64,000 nucleotides of DNA. It comes from Paragonimus skrjabini miyazakii (Eukaryota; Platyhelminthes; Trematoda; Plagiorchiida; Troglotrematidae). The stretch's first letter is position 1. Every line of letters begins with the position of its first letter. The stretch lies in assembly GCA_014338405.1 (NCBI GenBank), contig JTDE01000443.1:1-64000 (forward strand), read 5' to 3'. Shown one piece after another: positions 1 through 12,600 of this stretch. A program made the position numbers and the translations under genes. A model generated the notes under the pieces. That model had not been told where the DNA came from. It did not search any database and was given only the letters and a program-made list of their open reading frames with translations.

Positions 1-403
1 GACTCTCTTTTAAGGGCTTACATGCAGGGACGACCCCTTTCCCGTGGGGTTTGGCTTTAGTTGTTACCAATTTCGTGGGTTTTTCCGACCACGCTCTACT
101 AACTGAAGCTTCATGGCTTCCCAGTGTTCTGTTGGTTTTCTGTTCTGTCATAGAGATGGTGCTTTCCTCAGCGGCGAATGAGGTTCTCTTACTTTTACTA
201 CGGTCAGCCTCGGATATACCGCTACATGCTGCTGTCGTAAAAGATGTAGTCATGGGTGAGGTCTTCTTAGATCCAACGTCGCTGCCATTTTCCGGTATAT
301 CAACTTGTCTGTCGCACTGGATCAATGGAGTCGCCAGTACGGTCATATCCTTCACTTGGACCCAGGGTCTACCTGAAACACTACCGGCTGTTATTTTCGG
401 AAA
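1..403 (-). CDS. Unrecognised Ser/Thr/Lys-rich coding segment, cut by window edge
   Basis: Read on the minus strand, one frame is open from 403 to the window edge (about 134 codons). The composition is hydrophilic, rich in Ser, Thr, Lys and Glu and of mixed complexity, as in a disordered region. The opposite strand over the same bases gives a Leu/Val/Ala-rich frame that looks like its shadow. The segment may start at the ATG at 346-344 as the first exon of a divergent gene. Alternatively it may be an internal exon: a pyrimidine-rich stretch ending in AG at 405-404 lies directly before it. No known domain was recognised and I assign no function. The head-to-head position with UTP15 suggests a shared promoter region. 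Confidence 0.45.
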
Positions 404-580
404 CTAAGATTGCCGGAAGACAAAAAGCTATCTGAAAACACACTCGTACTGGAAAAAATCCTCACAAATGTTACACTGTCTAGGCCGAAAGAAACTTGTG
501 ATCCAGTGAACCAGTGAAATCGTTATCTTCGTGACCTTCGGCTGCCGCGCTATGTTCTGTTTGTAATCTGTATTTTCCAC
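404..580. promoter_or_regulatory. Possible bidirectional promoter / 5' leader of UTP15
   Basis: This short gap separates the minus-strand coding segment from the UTP15 start codon at 581. If the minus gene starts at its ATG at 346, the two starts are about 235 bp apart, head to head. No convincing TATA box or other named element is visible, so the call rests on gene arrangement alone. Confidence 0.25.
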
Positions 581-658
581 ATGACTTTTCAAGGTTACAG
601 TGTTGTTGCACCGTATGAATGCGTCACCGATAAGGTTAATGTGTGGGAAAGGTACTCG
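581..658 (+). CDS. UTP15: UTP15 exon 1
   Basis: 26 codons starting MTFQGYSVVAPYE and ending ...VNVWERYS, then donor gtacgt at 659. It ends in phase 0. The N-terminal residues align with the start of UTP15 orthologues (a YKPV-type motif, then a W/Y-rich segment). Confidence 0.82.
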
Positions 659-3600
659 GTACGTCAGAAATATTTTGCTGATCTGTTTTCCAGAATGGTA
701 TCACCCCACAATTAAATGGTCGTGTAAGTTCCTTAACGGTATGCCAAAAGAAGCCGTACAAGTTCGCCGTTCCCAATGGTCATAAGGTAACTGTGTTACT
801 TTGCATGTTACTTGTACAAAAGATTTATATGTATAAATGTGATGGCGATAAGCTATATAGAAGGTTATCCGGGTTTGGTACTCGGGTGTCTTGCTGTGAA
901 TTTCGAGGTGACGGCAAGTTAATTGCTGTGGGCGAGGAAGGTGGAGTGTTGCGTATCTGCACCACCGACAAAAACGGTTATCACTTACGAAAAATGGATG
1001 CACATAAAGGGTATTTTGTTCTTCATTTTGCTGACCAACAGCGCGCGGCTAGTGTCGGGTCAGATGGTATTGTCCGCATTTGGGATGTGACCTTAGGATC
1101 TAAACTGATCCAGCTATCACTCAGCAGCAGTAAAGAATCCGCTAAAGCACTGGTGGTCGGCCACAAGGACCCTAATCTTCTGTGCGCCGGTAATTTCGCT
1201 GGCGACGTGTCCATCTATGATATTCGCCAAGTGAGTGTCAAACATTTCACGTTTACGGTTGCTCTTAAAACCTTTTTTCCTTCACTGTCTTAAGCCTGTT
1301 TGTTTCACTTGATTGTGATCTTCAGCATCTGCCCACATTGTTCACGCTGTGCAGTTGTAACGGTGCATGAAAAACTTGTCACACTGGTAATCATTACGAC
1401 TAGTCAGTCGTCGGGATATGTTCGATGCTGTCATCTTAATTATGACAAAAGTTAGACTTGTCCCTCTGGCTTTTGTGGATGTCCTTAACTTCTGTTGCAA
1501 GTAGGAGAAGTATAATTACTTCACTCCAATTAAGGGGAAAATTCCGGGCGAAACCCGAGTGGCGTAACACCTCACTACCTCAGTTTTCACTACTGAGGAG
1601 TCACAGTGAAATTTATTAAATGATTGGGATCACTGTATACGTTGATGTGACCACAATGCAAATTCATGGGCAGCTGTTGAACATTTTCCACTTCTAGTAG
1701 TGATCCTCAACTTCCTTTACAACTACGTCGTGAACGTCAGAACAGCCATGGGTTTTGAGGACCTTGAAATGAAGTTTCCACCAAGTAGCAAACTCTTCTC
1801 GTGTAGCGTATGTGAACGACATTGCTCTACTTAGTTCTGCAGAGAACATGCAGACCGTGTTGAATTCGTTAAATGATATAGCTGATGTGCACTTTGCAGT
1901 TTCGAAATGTGTTCTTACATTATTGGGTTGGTACTTACTTTTGCTATTGCTGACAGGCCGCTGGAGACTGTCAGTTGCACCAAACCCCTGGGTCATGCCA
2001 TCTCGTCTGTCTGTAGTATTGCTGACGGGGTAACCACGACGTTAGCGAAAGCGTTTAGTGCATTCGCCAACCCCCGTCACTCGTGGCGTCGTAAGGACGC
2101 CCGTTTATCGTGTACAGACAGTTCACAATGCGTGTGCGCGCCCAGTTCGCTTAGTGAATCAGAGAATTGTCCCATTCGTGGGAATAATGCATACAGATTC
2201 GGTATTCCATCACCGTTGTTTCCGCCAGTTAGCCAGTATCCAGTTGGTTGACCGTGTGAGCAATGCGACAGTCTTTTGGCGCGCATTTGAGAAATGAGGA
2301 TATTCGCAACTGATAACAGAGGTTGTGAAATTGCACAGTCTCCACTGGTTGGATCTCGTACGTCGTATGCCAACGGAGCGTCTGCCACGCCGCGCATTAT
2401 TCAGTGGGTCTGCTGTTGGTTAAAAGATACCGCAAGACGACCAAGGGATGACATGGTCATGAGGTATGAAATCCATTACCGTCCCGGCGAGTGACGTTAG
2501 TAGGTGCCGTCTACCTGGTTAAGAAGTTCGCGACCATCCACACCGATGGTTGAAACCCTCTGATAAGTTAGTGTCATAGTCGACAGCCTGACTGTATCCG
2601 CATGATTTTGGCCCCTCTTTTTTTCTTTCATGAAGCTTCGTTGTATTCTGTTTCCCTTCTTCCCGCTCGTTTTCCTTCACACGTTTGTAAATGTGTTCTT
2701 TCCGTCTACTCCTAGTCCATTGTTGGAACCAACGGCAGCCCGAGCCATAGAGCCCTGAGAAGCGGCCGAGTAGTATTAGGGACTTTATACAGGGCAGTAG
2801 TTTGAGCTTTCCAGGGTTGTAATATAGTGGAGAGCCTTGGTTTGGGTAGGTAGTTTTGGGTTGGGGGCTTGAGTGAAACCTCCGACGTATGTAGACATAA
2901 CGGGATGGAAACATGATTCAGCTATGTTATGTCTTCAAATGTTGTTCCAAAGGCGCTGTGACGTCAAATGAGCGTCATTCACAAAGGGGTCGATCACCGT
3001 ATATCAGGTTCGTCTCCCGGGCTGAGGCCCTCGCTACTTGCAGTGTCGGTGGCTTGAGACGTTAGGTGAGATGGCGGCTATCCGAGTTCAGTCGCCTGAA
3101 TGTTGTTGATGTTTAGCCGAGTTGTTTGTGAAGTGAGTGCACTTGATGACTTGGGGCAGTGGAAGCCTAAGGAGGCTGTCTTGCTGATGACGCTTTACGT
3201 TCACTTGCAACCTGATTTTTCTGTTTGCAAGGTGTAGGCACCTTGATTTTGTATGTTTGACTATAATCGTAGCTATTTTTAGTAGTTAGGGCCCCTCCCG
3301 TCCCTTTTTTTCTCATCTTGTACAAGGTTTGCCTTCTTTCTTCATGGTTCTGTGACAGTTAAGCATCAGTGTGATGCACTGATGTATTGTTGTTTATGAT
3401 GATGATTGCTGAGTGGTGATCTTCTGGGATCTGTTAAGCGGGTAAACTGAAAAAGGCCCAGTGTTCATCAGCATCAGTGTGAACTACTGATGTATTTCTG
3501 TCTATGATGATGATGATGTTCTTCAATATGAGAGAAGTTTCTACTTTATTGACTTTTTCGGTTAGCCTGGCCACCCGGTCTACTGCCAAGCTATACTTGA

Positions 3601-6600
3601 CCTTCCGGCCTTCGTGTAATTTATTGCATATGAACTGTCAACCGAAATTCATGCGAGGTTTTACCCTCTAGGCACAGATATAATAGGGCTGGTTGGATAG
3701 ACGTTGCTGTTAACAGAAATCTAATATACCTACGCGTCTTTGTCCGTCGCGCTTAGCTTTATGTCCACTGCAACGTGACCAGTGGCACAAACTGTAGAAG
3801 CACATGATGTGCGCCGCCAGATCAGTCTACGTGTGTTCTGGGTTTAAGTTTCGAACAACTGATCATAGGGATTCATGAGTTCACTGTGTCCCAAACACGA
3901 AAGAAGCCCACTAAGACGGCTACTACCTGTGGCTGTCCTTAGAACTTGGGAAGACTTTGGATCCAGTTCGAGCGTGACAGTCTGGGAGGCTCATCAATGA
4001 TATTTTGTTTTTCCATCGTGCTGGGCATATCAGGTAGGGCGATCGGGTCCATTATGTGAGAGGGCCGATGTAGTATTACATCAAGTGTACAAAACGTCGT
4101 GGTTATATGTGAGCTAGAACTACATCTATGACGCCAAACAAAAAGATCTAGTAGGTTTCCTAACAAAAGCCTTTGATTCACAAGTTTGTATTACGAAGCT
4201 GTGAATGCACGGTCAGCTAGAACTAATGGCGTTTTCTGGAACTAAGAACTAAACTCTTTTCAAACCGTAATTGCGGAGGGCTGTCAGGTCTCAGTCTGTT
4301 GGCCTGCCTGGTATGAGTGACTGTGTCGATGTGATCCTCAGAGTTTCATGTTTAACTCAGTCGGTTATCGAGCCACTCTGGTCGACACATCACACCAAGG
4401 TCCAGCGGGCTCCTGACGTAGTTATTCCTGGTTCAAATCGCTCCATTTCTCGTCTCTTGTGTTGAACGATAGTTATAAACGTTTCACCAGGCTACCGGGG
4501 TTGTAATGGCTCAAAAATGTGCTTCAACAAGCAAGATATTTGTTCTCTGATTGAAATACAACCAGCAGTAAGCCGTGGAATGTTCAAGACTTTCACTATA
4601 GAAAATGACAAAAAGTAAGCAATGCTGTGCTACTTCAGCTGTACATTCCTAAATGCAAGGTGATAAACGGCTTGGTGTTAGTGAAACAACTTGTAATGCA
4701 GACGTTTCAGTGATATGTAACCTACAAAATCGCGTAGAGCACAGAACAGAGTCCTTCATTGTTTTGACCCACTTGTACTTCACAGTGTGTGCTCACGAAA
4801 TCGCACGCAGAGCTAGAGATCTGGTAGGGGCGGAAGTTCTGGAGCACCCTAAGGTGCGCAGCTCAGACGGACTTCCTTTGGTCACTTCCATTGACGGTGG
4901 AAATGCACTTGTTATAGAATAATTTCATCTCCTTTCCAAAGATTGTTAAACTTGGCAAGTCCCTTCATCCTGAGTGAACTCGACAAGTGCTGTCATCCTC
5001 AGGAAACACCCACTCAATGTGTACACCAACCATCTGGGAATCAGTCTGGTTTTTATTCATTCTAAATTGTTAATGTCCGTTATACTCCGCACATTATTCT
5101 AGTGGCATGAATAGCAGTCCTGAGAGGCAGGCTGAGTTTCGTGCCGACGCTGTGTTTAAATCGTAATATTCCATCAACCGCTCAAGCTGCGCCACGTTTA
5201 TCACGTAACGGCAGGAGTTATGTGCTTAGACTTGTTGCGGAATGGGATATCTGATAAGGGTGTGTCCGTTTTAGGAGCATTATACAGCTAAGCTTCAAGT
5301 GAAGTTAGGGCGCGTGGAGTACCATTGTCATTCCCCACTTCCTCCAACGAGTGAAATGGCTGCTCTGTTTCTACTTTTCTCTTTAACTTTGCAGTTAGTG
5401 TTCTGCACAATGCTCTGGATAGCCTCGACAGTGGAGGTGTGAAACCTCTATCGAATAAGCATAAATATAGACTCACATCAGCCGATGATTCTACTTTCCT
5501 TTGCGACGGTGCACGGGCAGTGTAAGAAGCTTCAGACTTCACTCAGACTGAGATATCATTGTACGTGTGCGTTGACGCCATGTAGATGCACAGTGCCCCT
5601 TCGAGACTTGTAAGGGTGTGCGTTTACCGTGAGTGGTCACGCTGTGGATTTAGGCGAAAATGTTCACCTTGTGACTTATTTCAGAACTACTGGTGGTGCC
5701 GGAGAAGATAACCCTGATTTATCGCTCAAATGCATCTGACATTTGTTAACCCGAAGCATCCTTGCCACCAGTATAGTGTTCGCCTCCGTTTAAAAGGCGG
5801 AATGTATAGCGCAATCATCTTTGTGGTGCTGTGCAATGACCGCGAAACTACCATGTTGGTGTTGGTCTTGGACTGTCTATTTTGGATGTTTGCTGTCTGT
5901 GGGCCATTACTCGTGTGTGGTTACAGCATCACATGAGCAATTAGCAGCTCTGACTGTGAGTGTCCATAACGGCTATTCTCTCCCTGTGCAAAATACTTCC
6001 ACTTCGTCGGTTATTATGACAGACACGTTTTACGCGCTCTCACTCAGCGACTACCATTTAACGCTTTGCTTATGTCCCCTGAGTATGACTGGAAAATAAG
6101 GTGGTCCATGACTTGACGTAGGGGTTTAATAAAGTTGGCCTAAAACTTAATATGTACTCGTTCTGTTCGAGTTGCCATTTGTGGTCCAAAAAGTGCCGGG
6201 TGCCGCTGGGTAGAGGCATCTACTGACGTGGCTGCACGCTAATGTCAGCGACAGGAATTGTGTTACGCTTCTCTTCTTAGTCTCCTCTAACTACCGTTAT
6301 ACATTTCCTCTTAAGGTTGTTAAAAGTTATAAACCACTGAGGCAGGCAACAAGAAAACAATAATCGCATGCAGTGTAAACTTGGAAAACATCCCATTCTG
6401 TGGTATTGACAGCCTTATTCTACTTCTTTCTGTTTCCGTTTGCCGACTTTATTTCATAACTGAGGTGGTATTCAGTTTGTCTTCAAACTCATATACAATA
6501 ATTATTGTTCGGGTACGACCAGGCTAGTGTGACGTGCATCAGTAATGTGTACTAAGTGTGCCATAGGAGTAGTTTTGGTCAAAATACTATTGCACAGTGT

Positions 6601-9600
6601 AAACTGAAACTTATCACATAACGGCCTCGTCACACATTATGAAATAATCTAGGATTTTTCCACTGACGATGCAAGGGTTATGTGATCAGTCGTCATCATC
6701 ATCACGACGGCGTCAAGTCTGAGCAGGTGGTACTGTTGCTTGGGCTGCCACTCACCTCAACATTGACGTGAATTAGCTTAGAGGAAGCAAAAATTGGCAG
6801 AAGACTGAGCGAAGAAATTGAAAATGGTATGAATGTAGGCACACCATAGACCGCAGCACGTTGTCATCTCGAGTACCGTTTCTAGTCAGTCAGTCACGCG
6901 GTTTTACCCAATTGTTGGTTGTCTCGGTACCGAAAACTCTCAGCTGGCATGCGAAATACGTGACGCGTCCAGCACAGGTAGTGCAGCGCGATTAGTTCAC
7001 CATTAGCTCGCTCGTCCCGAGCATTCCAAACACGTGCCGGCGAACGGCTGTTTTAATCACGCTATCATCTTATTTGCTGTAGACTAACTGGCACAGACAA
7101 CGATGGATAAACACAGCAAGTCTGTTTCTGTTATCGCTGCGAACAGACCATTCCAAACTATACAGCAAAATAAAACGTACGCAAACATTATATACCCTTC
7201 CTTTCAGTGACAGCCGGACGTCTTTCTGATGCAACGGATGAGGCAGATTGGCAAACGTAACACTCACCTTTGCTGTCTCCGCTGACTTCTGATCAGCAAT
7301 ATTCCAAGCTAAGGAAATGTTGCTACCCAAGTATGTGAAATTATCCAGTCTCATGGGGAATGAATGTATTAAATAGTGTAGGGGCGCGAACGTTTCAGTC
7401 TTAAGTACGGAAATTACTATTGATAACCATTCACGAATTACCTCTTTAGTTTCTCAGACCATCTGGACGAGATTTGTCAGTTCTGATATTAATCTCTCCC
7501 CACCACCGTTGAAAAGAGGAAAAGAGAGATCTGATCCAGGAGCCTTGTTGCGCTTCAAAAACTTAAGCTCCAGGGCCACTTCTTTTTCCGACGGAGGACC
7601 GTCTGGAATGTTGCAACTGTCCAATCGGTTCCGATCAATCCCAAGCGTAAACATATCTGACTGACACTTTCGTGAATCGTCTTTCAACTGAGTTTTCCCT
7701 ATTTTTATATTATGAACCTTTTCCTTATTTGGATCATGATCTTAACTGTGTGTTGACTACTAACCCGGCCGTTTTTGTGAGCCCGTCAGGACAGTTTCTT
7801 GTTTATGCGGAAATATGTTTATACCTGAAGTTCACTCCTCTTTTATCTCAGCCTATCGTTGGTCTCTGTGAATCATTATGGAAGAGCACGTTGTCGATTT
7901 TTTTTGATGTGTTACTCGCTGCGAGAAAGCTTTAGGAATGTGATGTTTCATTCGATGATGTATGTGGGGTTTTATCCAGTTTTAGCTGACGTACCGTTTT
8001 GAGCTATCGTCGTATATCTGTAGCTTTACTCGTTATTCTTCTCTGCCTAGGTTTGTGCAGTCTAATAGCTTTCGGTCCATGTGGCATCATATGTCGTGTG
8101 ACCCCGAACAGAGTGCAACGTAGAAGCTGGAAGCTGAACCTAACTTTTATTCCCTCCTGCGTATTTTACGTTTATTATTATTATTTACATATCGTGCTTT
8201 GTCGTGTTTACGAAAAGTTTGCAGCGTTTTCTTATTTTTTCACTGATCGCTTATTTTTCAATCGTTTTTCATCTTGTGCCTAGCAAAAACCCGTGAATAC
8301 TTTCAAATTGCCAGACGCTATTTCTGCCATGGCTTTGAACAGTATGGATCAGCAGCTAGTCATTGCAACAAGCTGCTTTGTCCATGTATTGGATCTTCCC
8401 TCCGCAGGTTTCTTGCCGCTATCTTCTGACAGTTCGTTAACCCGGGAGGACGGACACAGCCTACGTCTGCATTACAAGCTAATTACCGAACTCTGTGTTG
8501 TTCAGCATCCCGACCCACGACAAGATGAAGTGTTACTTTCCGTCTCAATGGATAAAACAATGAAAGTGACGCATCTAACCGACTTCAGCAATTTACATCA
8601 AATGCGTTGTCTACTCCCACTTTCTTCGGTGGCTGCCACTGTAAGTTTATTGAGTCTAAGGCGTTAGATTCTTTCTTTTTGAAACAAATTCTACTTTACT
8701 GCCATATTCATAACAACCGTTGTACGCATGATTGCGTGACGAGTTGCTACCGGTGTCTCTTAAGAAACGTCTTCGTTATTTTCTTATAAGGTAGCGCCGA
8801 TGACACTGGTTTCGTGCGATAAGCTCAGTGGAATGATCTATTGGAACACTGAGCAAAAATCTCGACCTACCATGAAGATGTTCCTTCCAGAGATGCATCG
8901 CGGGCGACCTGACCTATTCTGCTGCTCTGATTTGGTGATCAGGTTTGCAAACTGCACCCACACGAGGAACTATGTTGACTGGGACTTCGATTTCACTAGG
9001 TACAACCTTTCCACCCAGGCCAAAGAAAAGCAGTCAGACGAACTACAGATGCATTGATCGCGTAGGGGTGAATAGAGAGCGAGGCGCAATGCTATAAACA
9101 TATATCACAACTATTTTTGTAGTTACGACGCTGGTTTCTCCCGATTAAAGAAGAGGGTTAGCAAAATGCACTCGAATAAAAAGCATTTGATTCTTCAACG
9201 ACTGACCGTGACTTCTGGCATACTATCTGAAACAGTAGAAAAATATCCAATATTATCCAGAAGCATGATGTATGTTTAGATACACTCACTACGCTCAGCA
9301 GTGATCAGAGTAAGACATTAATGTGTTATTCACTGCGCCATCACTGTCAAGTAAATCAAACTTGCGAGTCAGAGACTGCGGGTTGGGTCTTCCAGGAAAA
9401 CCCAGTATCCTGTTGTCTCGCGGGTCAGGCTGAGTCAGAGATTGAAGGGTGGAGTCCTTCAGGTCAACCATCTTCAGCGATCTAAATAGCCAGGAATTAT
9501 TGGAAATTACCATTCTCCCAACAGCGACGTTATTCACCCAATACGCCTCCTATTTTGCCCCCAAATTGTTCTGCCTTTCTTCTACCCTCTAGTAACAGTT

Positions 9601-12600
9601 GCCTTCTGAAAACAAAAGATCAGGTAAACATTGGTGCCTTCAAGTTGGTCAACAGGTTGCTTTGGTACGTACTCATTCAGGTTTGGCGCTGGGTGTGTGC
9701 TGCGTGTCGGAGATACCAGTGTACGATTCTGGCACCGTTATCAGCCTGACCTTACCTCTAGATAACTCTCGGTTCAAGCACCTCTCGAGCAGGGTCTCTG
9801 GTGATACCGAATCTGAATATCGTGGTCAAGCTGAAATGGGAATCGCACCGAATTCCACAGCAGAGCAATGTTTGCTCGATCGGATCCTAATGAACAGTCG
9901 ATTTTGCATTATCAGAATCACCACATGGGTTGACGTCTGTTAACGCACATCAGAAAAACGTTGTATGTTCATTATGTCGGCGTACACCTCAACTGACAGC
10001 TGTTCCGGTACTAGCAAAGATGCGTTTTATGGCGCCGTCGACGACGTTATGAAGTACGTATTAATCGCTTACATCAGCTTACTAGCCAATGATTTTAGTG
10101 CCTACCTTGGTCGTCTTTTTCCAGAGGAGAAGCGGCTAGTTGATATGTTTGACATTCGGGCACAGCACACTGACAGTGGCGAAAGACTACAACTGTGCAC
10201 GCCTCACGGTCTCCGTGTTTCGATTACTGCATTTTAACACAGGAAGAAGCACTGTGCCACCGGAAGACCACTGTTCTTTTTAGCCATGGACGCAACTCGA
10301 TTATATAGACTGTTAGATTCGTGAAGAACGGGCAGGATTCCGGTCCGGTCGAGGGTGTGTTGATCATATTTTTTTACCTTGCGACGAATCTTAGAGCATC
10401 GGTGCTGTTACAGGCAGTCGAAAGGGCGTGGTATTTTTGAAGGTAAATGTTGCCTTCATTTCGGTTTCTGGTAGCGCTCTCTGGAACTGCTTTTGCAAAG
10501 GAGTTCCATGGAAATAAGTAAATCTGTTGCGATCATTGTATGGAGTACGATGGGGCTCTATAGGTAACAGCCAATGGTCGACCTGTGTTAATCCGGTGTT
10601 TGGTCACTGTCAAAGCCATCGTTGTCTGGTAAGGTAACGCAACCTTGTGTGCACAGAGAAGTTCTATCGACCGCTTCACCTGATTGGGCGGTGTAATGAC
10701 TCGCCCGATTGATACGTTGGCAGCTAACACCCCATTGATCTTAACAAAAAATGGAAGAATGCGATGACTGCATTTTGAAAATTATCGAGATTTGCACGAT
10801 CGTTTTCATTTTGGGATTTTATGACTGTAAGAGCCTCATAAGATTCTGTCGAAAAAATCAATCATCATACTTCATGATTCGGTTAGAATTTTCAGTATCA
10901 TCTTTGGTGCTGGCAGTCTGCTGGGCACAAAATCTGTTACCGTGACCAACTCAAGGACGAAGGTGCCCTGGCTGCAGCGATCGAAAATCGGGATGGTTGA
11001 GCTTTCTCAGAAGACCTTGAGAACGCTACTAAGGTGGTCGGGGTCAAGACCGACTGGAGAAGGCTAGCAGACCACTTGTGAGGTTCAGAGATAACGTGGT
11101 TCTGAGAATAGGTCGCTGAACACGACAGGTCAGCCAACCGTGGAAATGGACGTGGTGAATCAAGACGGTTCGGCTCAACACAGGGGCGAGCCCCTTGGTA
11201 TTTGCCGCTATGCCCTATTGCCAAGAGGGCAGCTTCTGACGGATCGACCAATCAACGGTCTTCCCCTGTCGCTGGGAGATCAAGTTCGTTCGACGCGGAT
11301 GGCCAGTGGGATGGATTTCCAGTTTTTGCCTGTTGCGTAAGAACCAATGCCATCTACGGTGATCACAACAGTCGGAGAATTCTCCGAGTAAAGCAATTGA
11401 AGGAACTCCGTGACCCGTTAAAACGGGTCACAGTGGACACGGTGGAGCTGATGGAAATGAATCACCACAAGAGGAAACTCGAAACCTCTTTTGTTTATGG
11501 CAAGAGTGGGCATCGGGAACACGAATATCCCGTACGATGTACTATTGTAAACAAAGCATTTTGTCTCTTTCATTTGACAGGGGTTCATAACAGTCGTTGG
11601 GCTTGATGGGTTGTAATAAACAGGGCGTGATAAAAGTGGTGAATCAAGACAGGTATGATAATTTTGTTGCTTGATCAAGGGCAAAGAGAACAGATTATAC
11701 TGTGATCTATGGTGGTTAGAACACTTACCGTGTACAGTTTACGAGTGGAGTGCACCGTGCGTATCAGTGGTCATATTGTAGAACAATTTTTATGTTAGCT
11801 CCAGAAATCAGCCACACGATAGCCGGATTCGGCTACTTGGAAACCTTTAGGCGGCCGGTGTTGATCCTATTGTGCCCAAAGGTTGTATTCGAATCTGTTA
11901 TTTGTAACACTCTCTGGAGCTGTCTCCGCTATAAAGCATTTCAAAGGGAACGGGCGAGTCTGCTAGGACCGCTGTATAGTCACTGCTTAAGCAAGTTGGG
12001 AGTTTGTCGACCGTTCTCGGGTAGTAGTGTCTGATGGTGGTCGAACAATGTCATCCAGTCCCCCTGGTTCAATTTTGTCATAGACAACATTTTGGAAAAC
12101 GGGTCTGAAAAGTCCAGTGTGCTTGACGTTAGTTTATTCCTGGCACTAAACTGGCCGACACAGAGTATGCAGATGACATTGGCTTACTTAGCCCCCTCAC
12201 CGAGGACACAAACCACGTTGAATTAGGCGAATGTCTAGGCTGGTTTGTATGAAGTGCGCTTTGCACTTTGGAAGTGCAAACTGCTTCTTCAAGACTGGAG
12301 CATTCCCGATCCTACGCTCTTTAGTCAATTCAATCCGCATGAGACTGTGGATAGTTTCACTTGTAGTGTTGTTGATGAGATGTCAGCGGAGACAACAAAG
12401 GCAAACGTTGGGCTAGTCAATGTACGTCATCTGTTGCGTCGAAAAGTCGTTCAGTTGTCGCTGAAGAGGAAGGTGTATAATGTTTTTGTGCGTTCGTTTT
12501 GCTCAGAATTACGGTCTGTTCACGAAAGTTTGTTGTGTCCGACCGTCTTTCTCTTTGCTGATTGGCCCGTATAAAGTGAGATGATCGCGTGGGCGACGCT

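Noticed and set aside
51..407. 118-codon plus-strand open frame, hydrophobic
   Set aside because: Its Leu/Val/Ala-rich content is what the reverse complement of a Ser/Thr/Lys/Glu-rich coding strand gives; the minus strand is the better reading.
7672..8283. Plus-strand open frames just upstream of UTP15 exon 4
   Set aside because: T-rich intronic sequence leading to the exon 4 acceptor; exon 3 joins exon 4 in phase without them.
8809..9057. Continuation of the frame beyond the UTP15 microexon (82 more codons)
   Set aside because: The sequence does not align with UTP15 and a stop follows; the next conserved residues are in the exon at 16252.
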